A stretch of DNA of 64,000 bases, from the NCBI RefSeq assembly GCF_001693435.1, contig NZ_CM004509.1, positions 2,294,001 through 2,358,000 on the forward strand. The letters run 5' to 3'. Below the pieces are notes generated by a model, which saw only the letters and a program-made list of their open reading frames with translations, made no database searches and was not told where the DNA came from. This document shows positions 9,872 through 18,716 of this stretch, piece by piece. This stretch comes from Gilliamella sp. wkB7. GTDB taxonomy: Bacteria; Pseudomonadota; Gammaproteobacteria; Enterobacterales; Orbaceae. The position numbers and the translations under genes are program-made. Positions within the stretch are counted from its first letter, which is position 1. Every line of letters begins with the position of its first letter.

Positions 9872-10134
9872 AATACCTAAAAAATTTCTTTTTGAGCAAA
9901 AAACATTTAATGTTTAAAAAATTTAATATTAAATATTAAAATAATCGCAAAAACTCAGATTTAATCTTAAGAACATTGTTAAATAGATAGTGTATACGAT
10001 TAAAATCTATTTTATAAAAATTAAAATAGATATCACCTTAATAATATAATTGCTATTTTTAGTAGTTAATTATTAAATCCAGAGCAAAGTAGTTTGCTTC
10101 TTTAATAATAAAATATACCTACGAGGGTAACAAA

Positions 10135-11274
10135 ATGAAACGTAATCTATTAGCAATCGCAATCCCTGCGCTTTTAATTGCAGGTACAGCTAACGCTTCT
10201 ATTGAAGTATGGAACAAAGATGGTAATAAAGTTGACTTCTATGGTCGAGTTTATGCTTTAAACTATATTACTGATCGCGACAACCAAACAGGCGAAGGTG
10301 ACAAAACTACCGCTCGTTTAGGCATGTCAGGACAAACTCAAGTTACTGATAGTTTAACGGGTTATGGTCGTTGGGAATATGAAGCAAAAACTGGCAAAAA
10401 TGCAGATAACGAAACTCGTTATGCATTTGCAGGTTTGAACTTTGGTGATTTCGGTTCATTCGATTATGGTCGTAATGATGGCGTGTTAAAAACCTTAACT
10501 TCATATACCGATGTTTTACCTGAATTTGGTGGCGATGCATCAGATAATGATCTTTATGCTTTAACTGCACGTACTAAAGCTGTAGCAACTTACCGTAACT
10601 CAGATTTCTTCGGTCTAGTTAATGGTTTACGCTTTGCTGTCCAATATGCTGACAATGGTGATAATAGTTCAACTAGTCATTTCAATGAACATGCTCGAAA
10701 TGGTCACAACAGTGCCGAAGCATGGGGTTCTGTAGTAGATTGGGATGTGCTTGACACTGGTCTATCTGTTGGTGCTGGTTATGCACAAACAGGCGGTCAT
10801 AGAGATGCTAAATCATGGTCAGCAGGTGTTAAATACGACAACAATAATGTTTATTTAGCTGCACTATATATTGAAGGCAAACAAAAATATGGTTGGGACA
10901 ATGCTACAACAGAGCGTCGTGCGGATGATTTAAAAACTAAAGGTTTTGAGTTTGTAGCACAATATGGTATCGACTTTGAAGTTGGTCGTTTAACTCCATC
11001 TTTAGCTTATATCCAACATAAAGTTAAAGATGCATCTAGCTTAACAAGTGATGCAGGCCTTAAAGGTAATGACCTAGCTAAATATGTTGATGTTGGTCTA
11101 ACTTATGATTTCAACAAAAACCTACAAGCTATCATTGATTACAAAATCAACTTGTTAGATAAAGATGATATTGGTGCACGTCGTGCTCTTTACGAAGACG
11201 GTGCATTTACTAAATCACAAATTAAAGCTACAACTAAAGATACCGTTGCACTTGGTTTAATCTATCAATTCTAA
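10135..11274 (+). CDS. Outer-membrane general porin (OmpF/OmpC type), copy 2
   Basis: Second 379-aa porin, tandem to copy 1. The first ~35 nucleotides of the genes are the same except for silent changes, and the signal peptide, N-terminal strands and constriction segment FGSFDYGRNDGVLK are near identical. The middle third (loops around residues 175-260) is rewritten, with a His/Asn-rich loop (HFNEHARNGHN). The C-terminus ends VALGLIYQF. The pattern is a tandem duplication with divergence of surface-exposed loops, as expected under phage, bacteriocin or immune selection, and it could give two pore selectivities. It has its own 300-bp upstream region and terminator, so the copies can be regulated separately. 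Confidence 0.92.
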   Translation: MKRNLLAIAIPALLIAGTANASIEVWNKDGNKVDFYGRVYALNYITDRDNQTGEGDKTTARLGMSGQTQVTDSLTGYGRWEYEAKTGKNADNETRYAFAGLNFGDFGSFDYGRNDGVLKTLTSYTDVLPEFGGDASDNDLYALTARTKAVATYRNSDFFGLVNGLRFAVQYADNGDNSSTSHFNEHARNGHNSAEAWGSVVDWDVLDTGLSVGAGYAQTGGHRDAKSWSAGVKYDNNNVYLAALYIEGKQKYGWDNATTERRADDLKTKGFEFVAQYGIDFEVGRLTPSLAYIQHKVKDASSLTSDAGLKGNDLAKYVDVGLTYDFNKNLQAIIDYKINLLDKDDIGARRALYEDGAFTKSQIKATTKDTVALGLIYQF

Positions 11275-11297
11275 TTGGTTGTAACTTGTTAAATTCT

Positions 11298-11322
11298 AAA
11301 AAGGCACTTCGGTGCCTTTTTT
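11298..11322 (+). terminator. Rho-independent terminator after porin 2
   Basis: AAAAAGGCAC-TTCG-GTGCCTTTTT: 10-bp stem closed by a TTCG tetraloop, followed by T residues. The duplicated stem shows that the porin duplication included the terminator. Confidence 0.93.
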
Positions 11323-11411
11323 ATTATCAATTGATCAATAAATATCCCTTGCACTTTAATTCATACTCTGTTAAAAAATTAAAAAAATTATAAAGAATTA
11401 GGACAACAAAA

Positions 11412-11870
11412 ATGCGTTATACCATTCGTAAATTACCAGCAAAAAAAAATATTGCATTAGTTGCGCATGATCACTTGAAAGAATCACTATTAAATTGGTG
11501 TCAAAAAAACCGAGAAGAACTTGCCCATCATAATTTATGTGGAACAGGGACAACGGGCACCTTAATTAAAAAAGAAACAGGATTAAATATTACCCCAATG
11601 CTTAGTGGTCCGATGGGAGGTGATCAGCAAATAGGCGCATTAATTGCGGAAGGTAAAATTGATATTCTTATCTTCTTTTGGGATCCACTTAACGCTGTCC
11701 CACACGATCCAGATGTTAAAGCGTTATTACGGTTATCAACAGTTTGGAATATTCCAGTTGCAACCAACCAAGCTACTGCCAATGCATTAATTCAATCGGC
11801 GATTTTTAAGCAAGAAGTTGATATCGAAATTCCTGATTATCAAAGTTATTTAGCCGAAAGAGTTGAGTAA
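11412..11870 (+). CDS. mgsA: Methylglyoxal synthase
   Basis: Converts dihydroxyacetone phosphate to methylglyoxal and phosphate, a glycolytic bypass used when phosphate is scarce or sugar phosphates accumulate. It has 152 aa, the same as E. coli MgsA. Conserved catalytic residues fall at the same numbers: Asp71 in SGPMGGDQQ, His98 and Asp101 in AVPHDPD, plus Asp20 and Asp91. The TAA is directly followed by the ATG of mdtH, so the two are probably one transcript. Confidence 0.97.
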   Translation: MRYTIRKLPAKKNIALVAHDHLKESLLNWCQKNREELAHHNLCGTGTTGTLIKKETGLNITPMLSGPMGGDQQIGALIAEGKIDILIFFWDPLNAVPHDPDVKALLRLSTVWNIPVATNQATANALIQSAIFKQEVDIEIPDYQSYLAERVE

Positions 11871-13082
11871 ATGCCAATACCATCCCAAATTCGCAAGACT
11901 GGCAGACAAATACTGTTGTTGGATAATTTGTTTATTGTCTTAGGTTTTTACGTCGTTTTTCCTCTGGTTTCGACTCATTTTGTAAGTCAAGTCGGATGGA
12001 GTGCTCTATTTGTCGGTTTTGCTTTAGGTTTTCGACAATTTGTGCAACAAGGTTTTGGAATTATTGGTGGCGCGATAGCTGATCGTTTTGGTGCAAAACC
12101 GATGATTGTTACTGGAATGTTTTTGCGTTGCGTCGGATTTATTTCGATGGCGGTTGCTAGTGAACCTTGGCTATTGTTACTTTCTTGTTTGCTTTCTGCA
12201 TTAGGAGGATTACTTTTTGATCCTCCTCGTATGGGATTGACCATTAAATTCACTCGTCCACATGAGCGAGGTAAATTTATTTCGCTATTAATGATACAAG
12301 ATAATGCAGGTGCAGTTATTGGTGCGCTTATTGGTGGGATTTTAATTGATTATGACTTCCATTTAGTCTGTTGGTGTGGGGCTTTTATTTTCTTCTTGTG
12401 TGGTATTTTTAATATTTTCTTTTTGCCTGCTTACCACATAGCCATAGGTAAAACGCCAATTATCAATGGTATGAAAATGGTTGTTAAAGATAAAAAATTT
12501 ACCCGTTATGTGCTTACTTTAACTGGTTATTATGTGTTATGGGTACAGATAATGTTGATGTTACCGCTCACTATAACCCAAGTATCTGGTAGCCCTAGTT
12601 ATGTAAAATGGATGTATGCAATTCAAGCTGGTATTTCACTGGTATTACTTTATCCACTTGCGCGTTTAAGTGAAAAATATTTTAGATTGGATCAACGTCT
12701 TAAATTCGGTCTGTTCTTGATGTCATTTGCTTTTATCATTATCGGTTTTACTGCACATTTATCCATGCTTTTAACACTAATTGCACTCTTTTATTTAGGG
12801 GCAATTGTTGCTGAACCAGCCAGAGAAACTTTATCAACGGTTTTAACAAACCCTAAAGCTAAAGGCAGTTACATGGGGTTTAGTCGGTTGGGGCTGGCTC
12901 TAGGCGGATTTATTGGTTATACCGGTGCGGGATGGCTTTATGATATTGCAATAGAGATTGGTTTTCCACACCTACCTTGGATTATATTAACCTTTATTGG
13001 TCTATTAACATTAGTGTATTTACAGTACTTATTTAAAGACGAACCGCCAATGGTTCGCATTAAGATGAAAAAGATTGGTTGA
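11871..13082 (+). CDS. mdtH: MFS drug efflux transporter MdtH
   Basis: Twelve-helix major facilitator of 403 aa in the inner membrane. The sequence tracks E. coli MdtH closely along its length: [17 protein letters not shown] after TM2, [23 protein letters not shown] segments, VKWMYAIQA and [22 protein letters not shown] motifs. MdtH-type pumps export quinolones in E. coli; substrate here is unproved. Starts with no gap after mgsA. Its 3' end overlaps the 3' end of convergent yafJ by 23 bp. Confidence 0.92.
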   Translation: MPIPSQIRKTGRQILLLDNLFIVLGFYVVFPLVSTHFVSQVGWSALFVGFALGFRQFVQQGFGIIGGAIADRFGAKPMIVTGMFLRCVGFISMAVASEPWLLLLSCLLSALGGLLFDPPRMGLTIKFTRPHERGKFISLLMIQDNAGAVIGALIGGILIDYDFHLVCWCGAFIFFLCGIFNIFFLPAYHIAIGKTPIINGMKMVVKDKKFTRYVLTLTGYYVLWVQIMLMLPLTITQVSGSPSYVKWMYAIQAGISLVLLYPLARLSEKYFRLDQRLKFGLFLMSFAFIIIGFTAHLSMLLTLIALFYLGAIVAEPARETLSTVLTNPKAKGSYMGFSRLGLALGGFIGYTGAGWLYDIAIEIGFPHLPWIILTFIGLLTLVYLQYLFKDEPPMVRIKMKKIG

Positions 13083-13839
13083 TTTCACCGTTTTTAAACA
13101 AGATTGCTTCATTTGTGTTAAGTTTATTCCAAGTCTCATTTGATGTTAAAGGTAAAGTCGAAATAATGGTTACTACATCATCAGGTGTTGTATGTTTTTG
13201 AAAATCAATTTCTACATCTTCATCAAGAAGTTTTGCTTTGCCAAAGGGAGCTCTACGGGTTATCCAATGTAGATTGGTGGTACAGTAAGCAAAGACAAAT
13301 TGCCCATCAGAAAGTAACATATTAAATATTCCTAGCTTACTGAGATTATCAGCACAAAGCTTTATAAAGTGAAATAAGGCTAAGTCATCAGTAGGTTGCT
13401 GTGGATACGTTTGATGCAGTTGGTTAATTAAGTAACAAAAAGCATACTCGCTGTCTGTTTCACCTACGGGTTGAAAAAGGCCTGTATCCAGATTTTGGTA
13501 ATCAGTTAATTGACCATTGTGGGCAAAAGTCCAATTTTTTCCCCACAACTGACGCGTGAATGGATGGGTATTTTCAAGTGCGACTCCGCCACGATTTGCT
13601 TGTCGAATATGTGCAACTACCGCCTTAGACTTAATTGGATACTCTTGAACCATTTTGGCGATTGCTGAGTAACTACAAGGTTCAGGGTCTTTGAATGTTC
13701 GGCAACCTTTTCCTTCATAGAACGTGATTCCCCAGCCATCTTTATGGGGACCTTTATCCCCACCTCGTTTAATTAAACTGGTAAAACTAAAACAGATATC
13801 CGTTGGCACGTTAGCGCTCATACCCAATAGTTCACACAT
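13060..13839 (-). CDS. yafJ: Class II glutamine amidotransferase (YafJ-like)
   Basis: N-terminal-nucleophile glutamine amidotransferase of 259 aa. The start at 13839 is chosen because it gives Met-Cys-Glu-Leu-Leu, and Cys2 must become the N-terminal nucleophile after Met removal; the frame is open further upstream but that would bury the Cys. [16 protein letters not shown] and the FAHNGQL oxyanion-type motif are present. It hydrolyses glutamine to feed ammonia to an unknown acceptor. It starts 1 nt after the gmhA stop, the same gmhA-yafJ pairing as in E. coli, so the two are an operon. Convergent overlap with mdtH. Confidence 0.9.
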   Translation of the reverse strand: MCELLGMSANVPTDICFSFTSLIKRGGDKGPHKDGWGITFYEGKGCRTFKDPEPCSYSAIAKMVQEYPIKSKAVVAHIRQANRGGVALENTHPFTRQLWGKNWTFAHNGQLTDYQNLDTGLFQPVGETDSEYAFCYLINQLHQTYPQQPTDDLALFHFIKLCADNLSKLGIFNMLLSDGQFVFAYCTTNLHWITRRAPFGKAKLLDEDVEIDFQKHTTPDDVVTIISTLPLTSNETWNKLNTNEAILFKNGEINQSFSS

Positions 13840-13840
13840 T

Positions 13841-14419
13841 TTATTTGGCCATCTCTTTTTCAATAAGCAAAATAAGGATATGGATAACTTTAATATGGAT
13901 TTCTTGTACGCGATCAGCGTAGCCAAAATGTGGAACACGGATATCCACATCGGCAAGCCCATTCATCTTACCGCCATCTTTGCCCGTTAGTGTAATGATC
14001 TTCATGCCTTTTTGTTTAGCCGCTTCAATGGCTTTAATGACATTGGTTGAATTGCCTGATGTTGAAATACCGAGTAACACATCGCCTTTGTTACCCACAC
14101 CTTCAACATAGCGTGAAAAAATGTAATCAAATCCATAATCATTACCTACACATGAAATATGGCTTACATCCGATATTGCAATTGCTGGATAGGAAGGACG
14201 ATTATCACGAAAACGACCCGTTAACTCTTCAGCAAAGTGCATGGCATCACAATGAGAACCGCCATTACCACACGACAATACTTTACCGCCTTGCTTAAAT
14301 GAATTGGCAATTAATACCGCTGCTTGTTGAATAGCTTTAAGATTTTTTTCATCCGAAACAAATTTTGTTAGTACATCAATTGCTTGGGTTAATTCGTTTC
14401 GAATATTGTCAATATACAT
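13841..14419 (-). CDS. gmhA: Sedoheptulose-7-phosphate isomerase
   Basis: First step of ADP-heptose synthesis for the lipopolysaccharide inner core: sedoheptulose 7-phosphate to D-glycero-manno-heptose 7-phosphate. It has 192 aa, as in E. coli. The SIS fold is visible, with [23 protein letters not shown] near residue 50 (phosphate loop and Glu catalytic base) and [14 protein letters not shown] near 120. The later pathway enzyme HldE is in this window at 21.7 kb. Followed immediately by yafJ. Confidence 0.97.
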   Translation of the reverse strand: MYIDNIRNELTQAIDVLTKFVSDEKNLKAIQQAAVLIANSFKQGGKVLSCGNGGSHCDAMHFAEELTGRFRDNRPSYPAIAISDVSHISCVGNDYGFDYIFSRYVEGVGNKGDVLLGISTSGNSTNVIKAIEAAKQKGMKIITLTGKDGGKMNGLADVDIRVPHFGYADRVQEIHIKVIHILILLIEKEMAK

Positions 14420-14799
14420 CAGTCCTACCTCGTAATTAAAAAAGCTTTATCACCATTGTAGTTTTTTCCTAACTGCTTGCAAGCGATAATAAAAATTAAA
14501 TTACAAATTTTGTAAAAAAGTTTCAGGTAAGGCATACGTTTAAATAAAAAAGAAGAGGAATTGAGAAAATTAGCTGATTAATTGCATAAATTTTTTATAT
14601 TAACGTGTAATAAGAAATTATTGTGCATTAATAGACAAAATATTTGTATTTCTTTTACCAATAAATTGTTAGATAAAGCTTGTTCGAAGCGTTATTTGCC
14701 AATAGGATAAGCCGTTAATTTGTGATACAATTTTACAGGAAAATTTTCACAAATAAACATAGTGAAATTGCATTTAAAATCAATAAATAAGGAATTAAC
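14420..14799. other. 380-bp gap between gmhA and ribH
   Basis: AT-rich divergent promoter region. It holds one clear copy of the dispersed ~40-bp repeat (14503-14550). I see no open frame with coding character, no RFN (FMN riboswitch) motif before ribH, and no RNA gene. Confidence 0.6.
14503..14550 (+). repeat. Dispersed ~40-bp repeat, copy 2
   Basis: Reads ACAAATTTTGT, AAAAAAGTTTCAGGTAAG, GCATACGTTTAAATAAAAA. It shares the 5' ACAAATTT-GT extension only with the copy at 41036-41082, making these two the closest full-length pair (about 48 bp). Confidence 0.75.
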
Positions 14800-15270
14800 A
14801 TGCAAACTGTTACAGGTCAAGTTGCAGCACCCAATGCTAAAGTTGCCATTATTGTGGCTCGATTTAATCAATTTATTAACGAAAGTTTGGTCAATGGTGC
14901 TGTCGATGCGTTGACTCGTATTGGTCAAGTTGACGAAAAAAACATTACCATAATTTGGGTGCCAGGTGCTTACGAAATTCCCTTAACCGCTAAAGTTGCA
15001 GCGCAATCAAAAAAATACGATGCAATTGTGGCGTTAGGTACGGTTATTCGAGGTAGCACAGCTCATTTTGACTTTGTTGCAGGTGAATCGAGTTCTGGAT
15101 TATTAAATGCAAGTTTGGATCATACCATTCCGGTGGGATTTGGTATTTTAACAACCGAATCTATTGAACAAGCTATTGAACGTGCAGGTACAAAAGCTGG
15201 CAATAAAGGTGCCGAAGCAGCGTTAACTGCATTAGAAATGCTAAATATTATCAAAGCAATTAAGGAGTAA
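14800..15270 (+). CDS. ribH: 6,7-dimethyl-8-ribityllumazine synthase
   Basis: Penultimate step of riboflavin synthesis, condensing the dioxo-ribitylaminouracil with 3,4-dihydroxybutanone phosphate; forms an icosahedral capsid in many bacteria. 156 aa as in E. coli. The catalytic His89 lies in IRGSTAHFD, and VPGAYEIPL and the phosphate-binding segment are conserved. RBS AAGGA precedes the ATG. It is followed 4 nt later by nusB, the usual ribH-nusB pair. Confidence 0.97.
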   Translation: MQTVTGQVAAPNAKVAIIVARFNQFINESLVNGAVDALTRIGQVDEKNITIIWVPGAYEIPLTAKVAAQSKKYDAIVALGTVIRGSTAHFDFVAGESSSGLLNASLDHTIPVGFGILTTESIEQAIERAGTKAGNKGAEAALTALEMLNIIKAIKE

Positions 15271-15274
15271 TTTA

Positions 15275-15694
15275 GTGGCATTAGTTAATCCTCGTCGTCG
15301 AGCAAGAGAGTGTGCGGTACAGGCCATTTACTCTTGGCAAGTTTCTAGAAACGATCTTGCTGATGTTGAGACCAGTTTTATTGCAGAACAAGACATGAAA
15401 GGTGTTGATACTAAGTATTTTCGAGAACTATTACATGGTGTTGCTAAAAACACTGCGGAATTAGACGAAAAAATGGCTCCTTATCTCACTGAACGTAAAG
15501 TCGAAGAGCTAGGTCAAGTAGAACTTGCCATATTACGCATTGCACTTTATGAATTAATGAAACGTCAAGATGTACCTTATAAAGTTGTGATAAACGAAGC
15601 GATAGACTTGACTAAAACATTCGGTGCAGCTGATAGCCATAAATTTGTTAATGGTGTATTAGATAAGATAGCTCCAACCATCCGAACGCGATAA
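15275..15694 (+). CDS. nusB: Transcription antitermination factor NusB
   Basis: All-helical RNA-binding protein of 139 aa (the E. coli length) that joins NusE at boxA RNA to support antitermination in rRNA operons. The start is GTG at 15275, read from N-terminal [21 protein letters not shown]; later [17 protein letters not shown] and [11 protein letters not shown] are diagnostic. In an apparent operon ribH-nusB-yfiF. Confidence 0.96.
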   Translation: MALVNPRRRARECAVQAIYSWQVSRNDLADVETSFIAEQDMKGVDTKYFRELLHGVAKNTAELDEKMAPYLTERKVEELGQVELAILRIALYELMKRQDVPYKVVINEAIDLTKTFGAADSHKFVNGVLDKIAPTIRTR

Positions 15695-15715
15695 CCGATT
15701 AATTGTGAGATTGAT

Positions 15716-16765
15716 ATGACCGACAATACTGAAAAAAGTAAACCAACTATTTTTTACGCTAAACATAGCGAGCCTAAAAAACACTCTCGTGCTAATAAAG
15801 AAAAATCAACTGGATGGAAAGATAAGCGTAAAAATGATGCATTTCAGTCTAAACCGAAGCGTGATCGTAATGACCGTATTGAAACTTTTCAAGCACGCAG
15901 TGATAGACCAAGGTTTGCAAAAAAAAGTATTGTTATTGAATTAAATCGATCTCCATCAGAAATTGAACACGATTCACCATGGCAGAAGAAAGTACGTGCC
16001 AATGATCAAACACCGACATTTGGTTATGACGGATATCGACAACGTAAAGAAGAAACTTTAGTTTACAGCGAAAATAGCTGTAAAGCGGTATTCAAACATC
16101 GACGCAGTGCTATTGTAAAATTGTTTATTATCCAAGAGATGACTTATCAGTTTAAAGAGTTAATCAATTGGTTAGTTCAAGAGCGTTTAGGTTATGATAT
16201 TGTTTCTGATGAACAGCTTAATAAAATAACCCAAACACAGCATCATGGTGGAGTTTGTTTGATTGTTAAAAAACGTATTCCATTAAACTTATTAAATTAT
16301 TTAGAACAAAAAAGTGATGCCGATAAGGATTGTATTTTAGCGATTGATGATGTTAATAATCCGCATAATTTAGGTGGATTAATAAGGAGCGCAGCTTTTT
16401 ATCGTGTAAATGCTGTCATGTTACGTCAAACAAATCTGCTTGATAGTGGTGCTGCAATGCGAGTTGCTGAGGGCGGTATAGAAGCAGTTGAATCCATTAA
16501 AAGTGATGATTTTGTTGCTTCGCTTGATATGTTAAAGCAACAAGGTTATCAAATTGTTGCTTTACTACCTTGTCAAACCAAATCGGTTGCTTCGAGCGAA
16601 TTACATAAAGTTCAATTTAATAAAAAGGTTGCTTTAGTTATTTTTCAGCAAATTAATATGAAACTTGTTAACTGTGCTGATGTCGTTGTACATTTGAAAG
16701 GTAATGATAATATGCCAGCACTAAATATTTCAGTTGCTACTGGAATTTTATTATCAAATTTATAA
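15716..16765 (+). CDS. yfiF: TrmH/SpoU-family RNA methyltransferase-like protein (YfiF), motif 2 eroded
   Basis: 349-aa protein with a basic, disordered N-terminus (about residues 1-115, Lys/Arg-rich), a substrate-binding domain (KAVFKHRRSAIVKLFI onwards) and a C-terminal SPOUT knot. SPOUT motif 1 is intact (AIDDVNNPHNLGGLIRSAAF) and motif 3 is recognisable (MPALNISVATGIL). Motif 2, normally an SAM-binding G-x-E-x-x-G, reads VIFQQINMKLVN with glycine and glutamate missing. It resembles E. coli YfiF in length and layout. It follows nusB by 21 bp. Methyl transfer may be impaired; RNA binding may remain. Confidence 0.82.
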   Translation: MTDNTEKSKPTIFYAKHSEPKKHSRANKEKSTGWKDKRKNDAFQSKPKRDRNDRIETFQARSDRPRFAKKSIVIELNRSPSEIEHDSPWQKKVRANDQTPTFGYDGYRQRKEETLVYSENSCKAVFKHRRSAIVKLFIIQEMTYQFKELINWLVQERLGYDIVSDEQLNKITQTQHHGGVCLIVKKRIPLNLLNYLEQKSDADKDCILAIDDVNNPHNLGGLIRSAAFYRVNAVMLRQTNLLDSGAAMRVAEGGIEAVESIKSDDFVASLDMLKQQGYQIVALLPCQTKSVASSELHKVQFNKKVALVIFQQINMKLVNCADVVVHLKGNDNMPALNISVATGILLSNL

Positions 16766-16927
16766 AAATATTGAATTATAATTTTATTAAATATTATCAT
16801 GTTGTTACACTGAAAACTTTGAAAAGTTTTTTGGTGAAATACATTCAATAGCATCATTTGATTAGAAATTGCTTTTTTTTTCTGTACATTGTTGCAAGTA
16901 AAGCATATAAATGTATTGGTATTTGTT

Positions 16928-17863
16928 ATGGCATCTGAGTACAAAGTTGGTTTAATTTTTGGTAAGTTTTATCCCTTACATTGTGGTCATATCTATTTAA
17001 TTGAAAAAGCGATGACACAAGTTGATGAACTGCATATTTTTTTGGGCTGTGAAGCAATACGAGATAAAGAGCTTTTTGATAAAAGCCATCTACCAAGACA
17101 ACCCCAAGTTAGCGATCGTTTCTCATGGTTGAAAGAAACATTTAAAGATCGTCATAATATTCATATACATATTTTAGATGAAGCGGGCATTAAATCCTAT
17201 CCTAATGGCTGGAAAGATTGGAGTGACCGTGTTAAACAGCTTTTATCTAAGCATAAAATTAAACCAAATGTTGTGTTCACCAGTGATCCACAAGATGTCA
17301 AAAATTATGAATTCTATTTCGATTGCCCAGTAATTATTGTTGATGCTGATCGTAATTTTATGAACATCAGCGCGACACAAGTTCGCGAGAATCCTTATAA
17401 AAATTGGTCATTTATTGCTGATGCGGCTAAACCCTTTTTTGTCAAAAAAGTTGCAATTATTGGCCAAGGTAAATTCAATGATTTATCGCTACAACTGGCC
17501 AATATTTATAATACACAACATGTCAGTAACGGTTACATTAACTATATAGATCGAGAGATTTCAACTCCATATAATCAACGTTATCTTAGTGAAACTGATT
17601 ATATTCGCATTGCGATTTTACATGTGGAACGACTCTCAAGAGCAGTGGAAAATAGCAATAAACTGCTTTTCACAACGATTGACTTTGATACGTTAGCTCA
17701 ATATTACACACAGATTTTTGAAAAAGAAGATCAAGTATTGAAAGGGCTGAAAGACAGTTATCATTTTGATTTAGTGATTCATCAAGAAGATCTCGATCCT
17801 AATCATACTCCTACACAACATTTTGAAACTGTAAGTAAGATGGTTGAAGCATTATTGATTTAG
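16928..17863 (+). CDS. nadR: NadR-type NMN adenylyltransferase with degenerate ribosylnicotinamide-kinase domain
   Basis: 311 aa. Residues 1-165 are a nucleotidyl transferase domain with GKFYPLHCGH (12-21) and ISATQVR (147-153), so NMN plus ATP to NAD should be catalysed. The second half aligns with the ribosylnicotinamide kinase domain of NadR (RPFF-like AKPFFVKKVAIIG, then a region matching FIDTDF as TTIDFD), but the Walker A GGESSGKS is replaced by GQGKFNDLS at 179-187. The N-terminal helix-turn-helix repressor domain of E. coli NadR is absent, as in Haemophilus. The start at ATG 16928 is preferred over an upstream TTG at 16889 because the family begins just before KVGxIFGKFYP. No partner operon genes. 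Confidence 0.85.
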   Translation: MASEYKVGLIFGKFYPLHCGHIYLIEKAMTQVDELHIFLGCEAIRDKELFDKSHLPRQPQVSDRFSWLKETFKDRHNIHIHILDEAGIKSYPNGWKDWSDRVKQLLSKHKIKPNVVFTSDPQDVKNYEFYFDCPVIIVDADRNFMNISATQVRENPYKNWSFIADAAKPFFVKKVAIIGQGKFNDLSLQLANIYNTQHVSNGYINYIDREISTPYNQRYLSETDYIRIAILHVERLSRAVENSNKLLFTTIDFDTLAQYYTQIFEKEDQVLKGLKDSYHFDLVIHQEDLDPNHTPTQHFETVSKMVEALLI

Positions 17864-17925
17864 TTCATCACATTTATTCATGCTTATGCTAAAATAAGCT
17901 AAATATTTGTGATAGGTAAATTTTT

Positions 17926-18702
17926 ATGTCTCAATCACCTGACAATCAAGATAATACAAATCAAGAAAAAATTGATTTTGGTTATCGGCAAGTTTTAAAA
18001 GAAGAAAAAGTTAAACGTGTCGCTGATGTATTTCATTCTGTTGCGGATAAATATGATGTAATGAATGATTTAATGTCATTTGGTATTCATCGTATTTGGA
18101 AAAAAATCACTATTGAATATAGTAGTGTGCGCAAAGGCCAAAAAGTGTTAGACCTTGCTGGTGGAACAGGTGATTTAACCGCAAAATTTTCTCAACTTGT
18201 TGGTGATAATGGCTTAGTTGTCTTGGCAGATATCAATGAATCCATGTTAAAAGTTGGACGTGATAAATTGCGCGACAAAGGCCTATTTAAAAATATCGAA
18301 TATGTACAGGCTAATGCTGAAGAACTACCTTTTGCGGATAACTATTTTGATTGTATTACCATTTCGTTTGGTCTTCGCAATGTTACTGATAAAGATAAAG
18401 CATTACGATCTATGTGGCGAGTATTAAAGCCTGGTGGGCGTTTACTCATTCTGGAATTCTCTAAACCACAATACAAAATTCTAAATAAAGCTTATGATCT
18501 TTATTCCTTTACCATGTTACCATTAATGGGCAAAATTGTGGCTAATGATTCTGATAGCTATCGCTATTTAGCAGAATCAATCCGCATGCATCCAAATCAA
18601 AATACATTAAAAAAAATGATGGAAGATGCAGGTTTTGTCGATGTTAAATATCACAATATGACTGGTGGGATTGTAGCATTACATACCGGCTTTAAATTTT
18701 GA
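17926..18702 (+). CDS. ubiE: Ubiquinone/menaquinone C-methyltransferase UbiE
   Basis: SAM-dependent C-methyltransferase of 258 aa acting on demethylmenaquinol and the 2-methoxy-benzoquinol intermediate of ubiquinone. Class I SAM motif [15 protein letters not shown], followed by the family signatures [17 protein letters not shown] (near 45) and [22 protein letters not shown]. Leads the ubiE-ubiB-tatABC cluster. The ubiJ gene that usually lies between ubiE and ubiB is absent here: only 14 bp separate them. Confidence 0.96.
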   Translation: MSQSPDNQDNTNQEKIDFGYRQVLKEEKVKRVADVFHSVADKYDVMNDLMSFGIHRIWKKITIEYSSVRKGQKVLDLAGGTGDLTAKFSQLVGDNGLVVLADINESMLKVGRDKLRDKGLFKNIEYVQANAEELPFADNYFDCITISFGLRNVTDKDKALRSMWRVLKPGGRLLILEFSKPQYKILNKAYDLYSFTMLPLMGKIVANDSDSYRYLAESIRMHPNQNTLKKMMEDAGFVDVKYHNMTGGIVALHTGFKF

Positions 18703-18716
18703 AGCGATGACAAATA

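Noticed and set aside
13840..13962. 41-residue extension of yafJ into gmhA
   Set aside because: It would hide Cys2, the required N-terminal nucleophile, and overlaps gmhA coding sequence.
16813..16830. AAAACTTT-AAAGTTTT palindrome as terminator of the ribH-nusB-yfiF operon
   Set aside because: Loop is too small and the stem has almost no GC; not a credible terminator.
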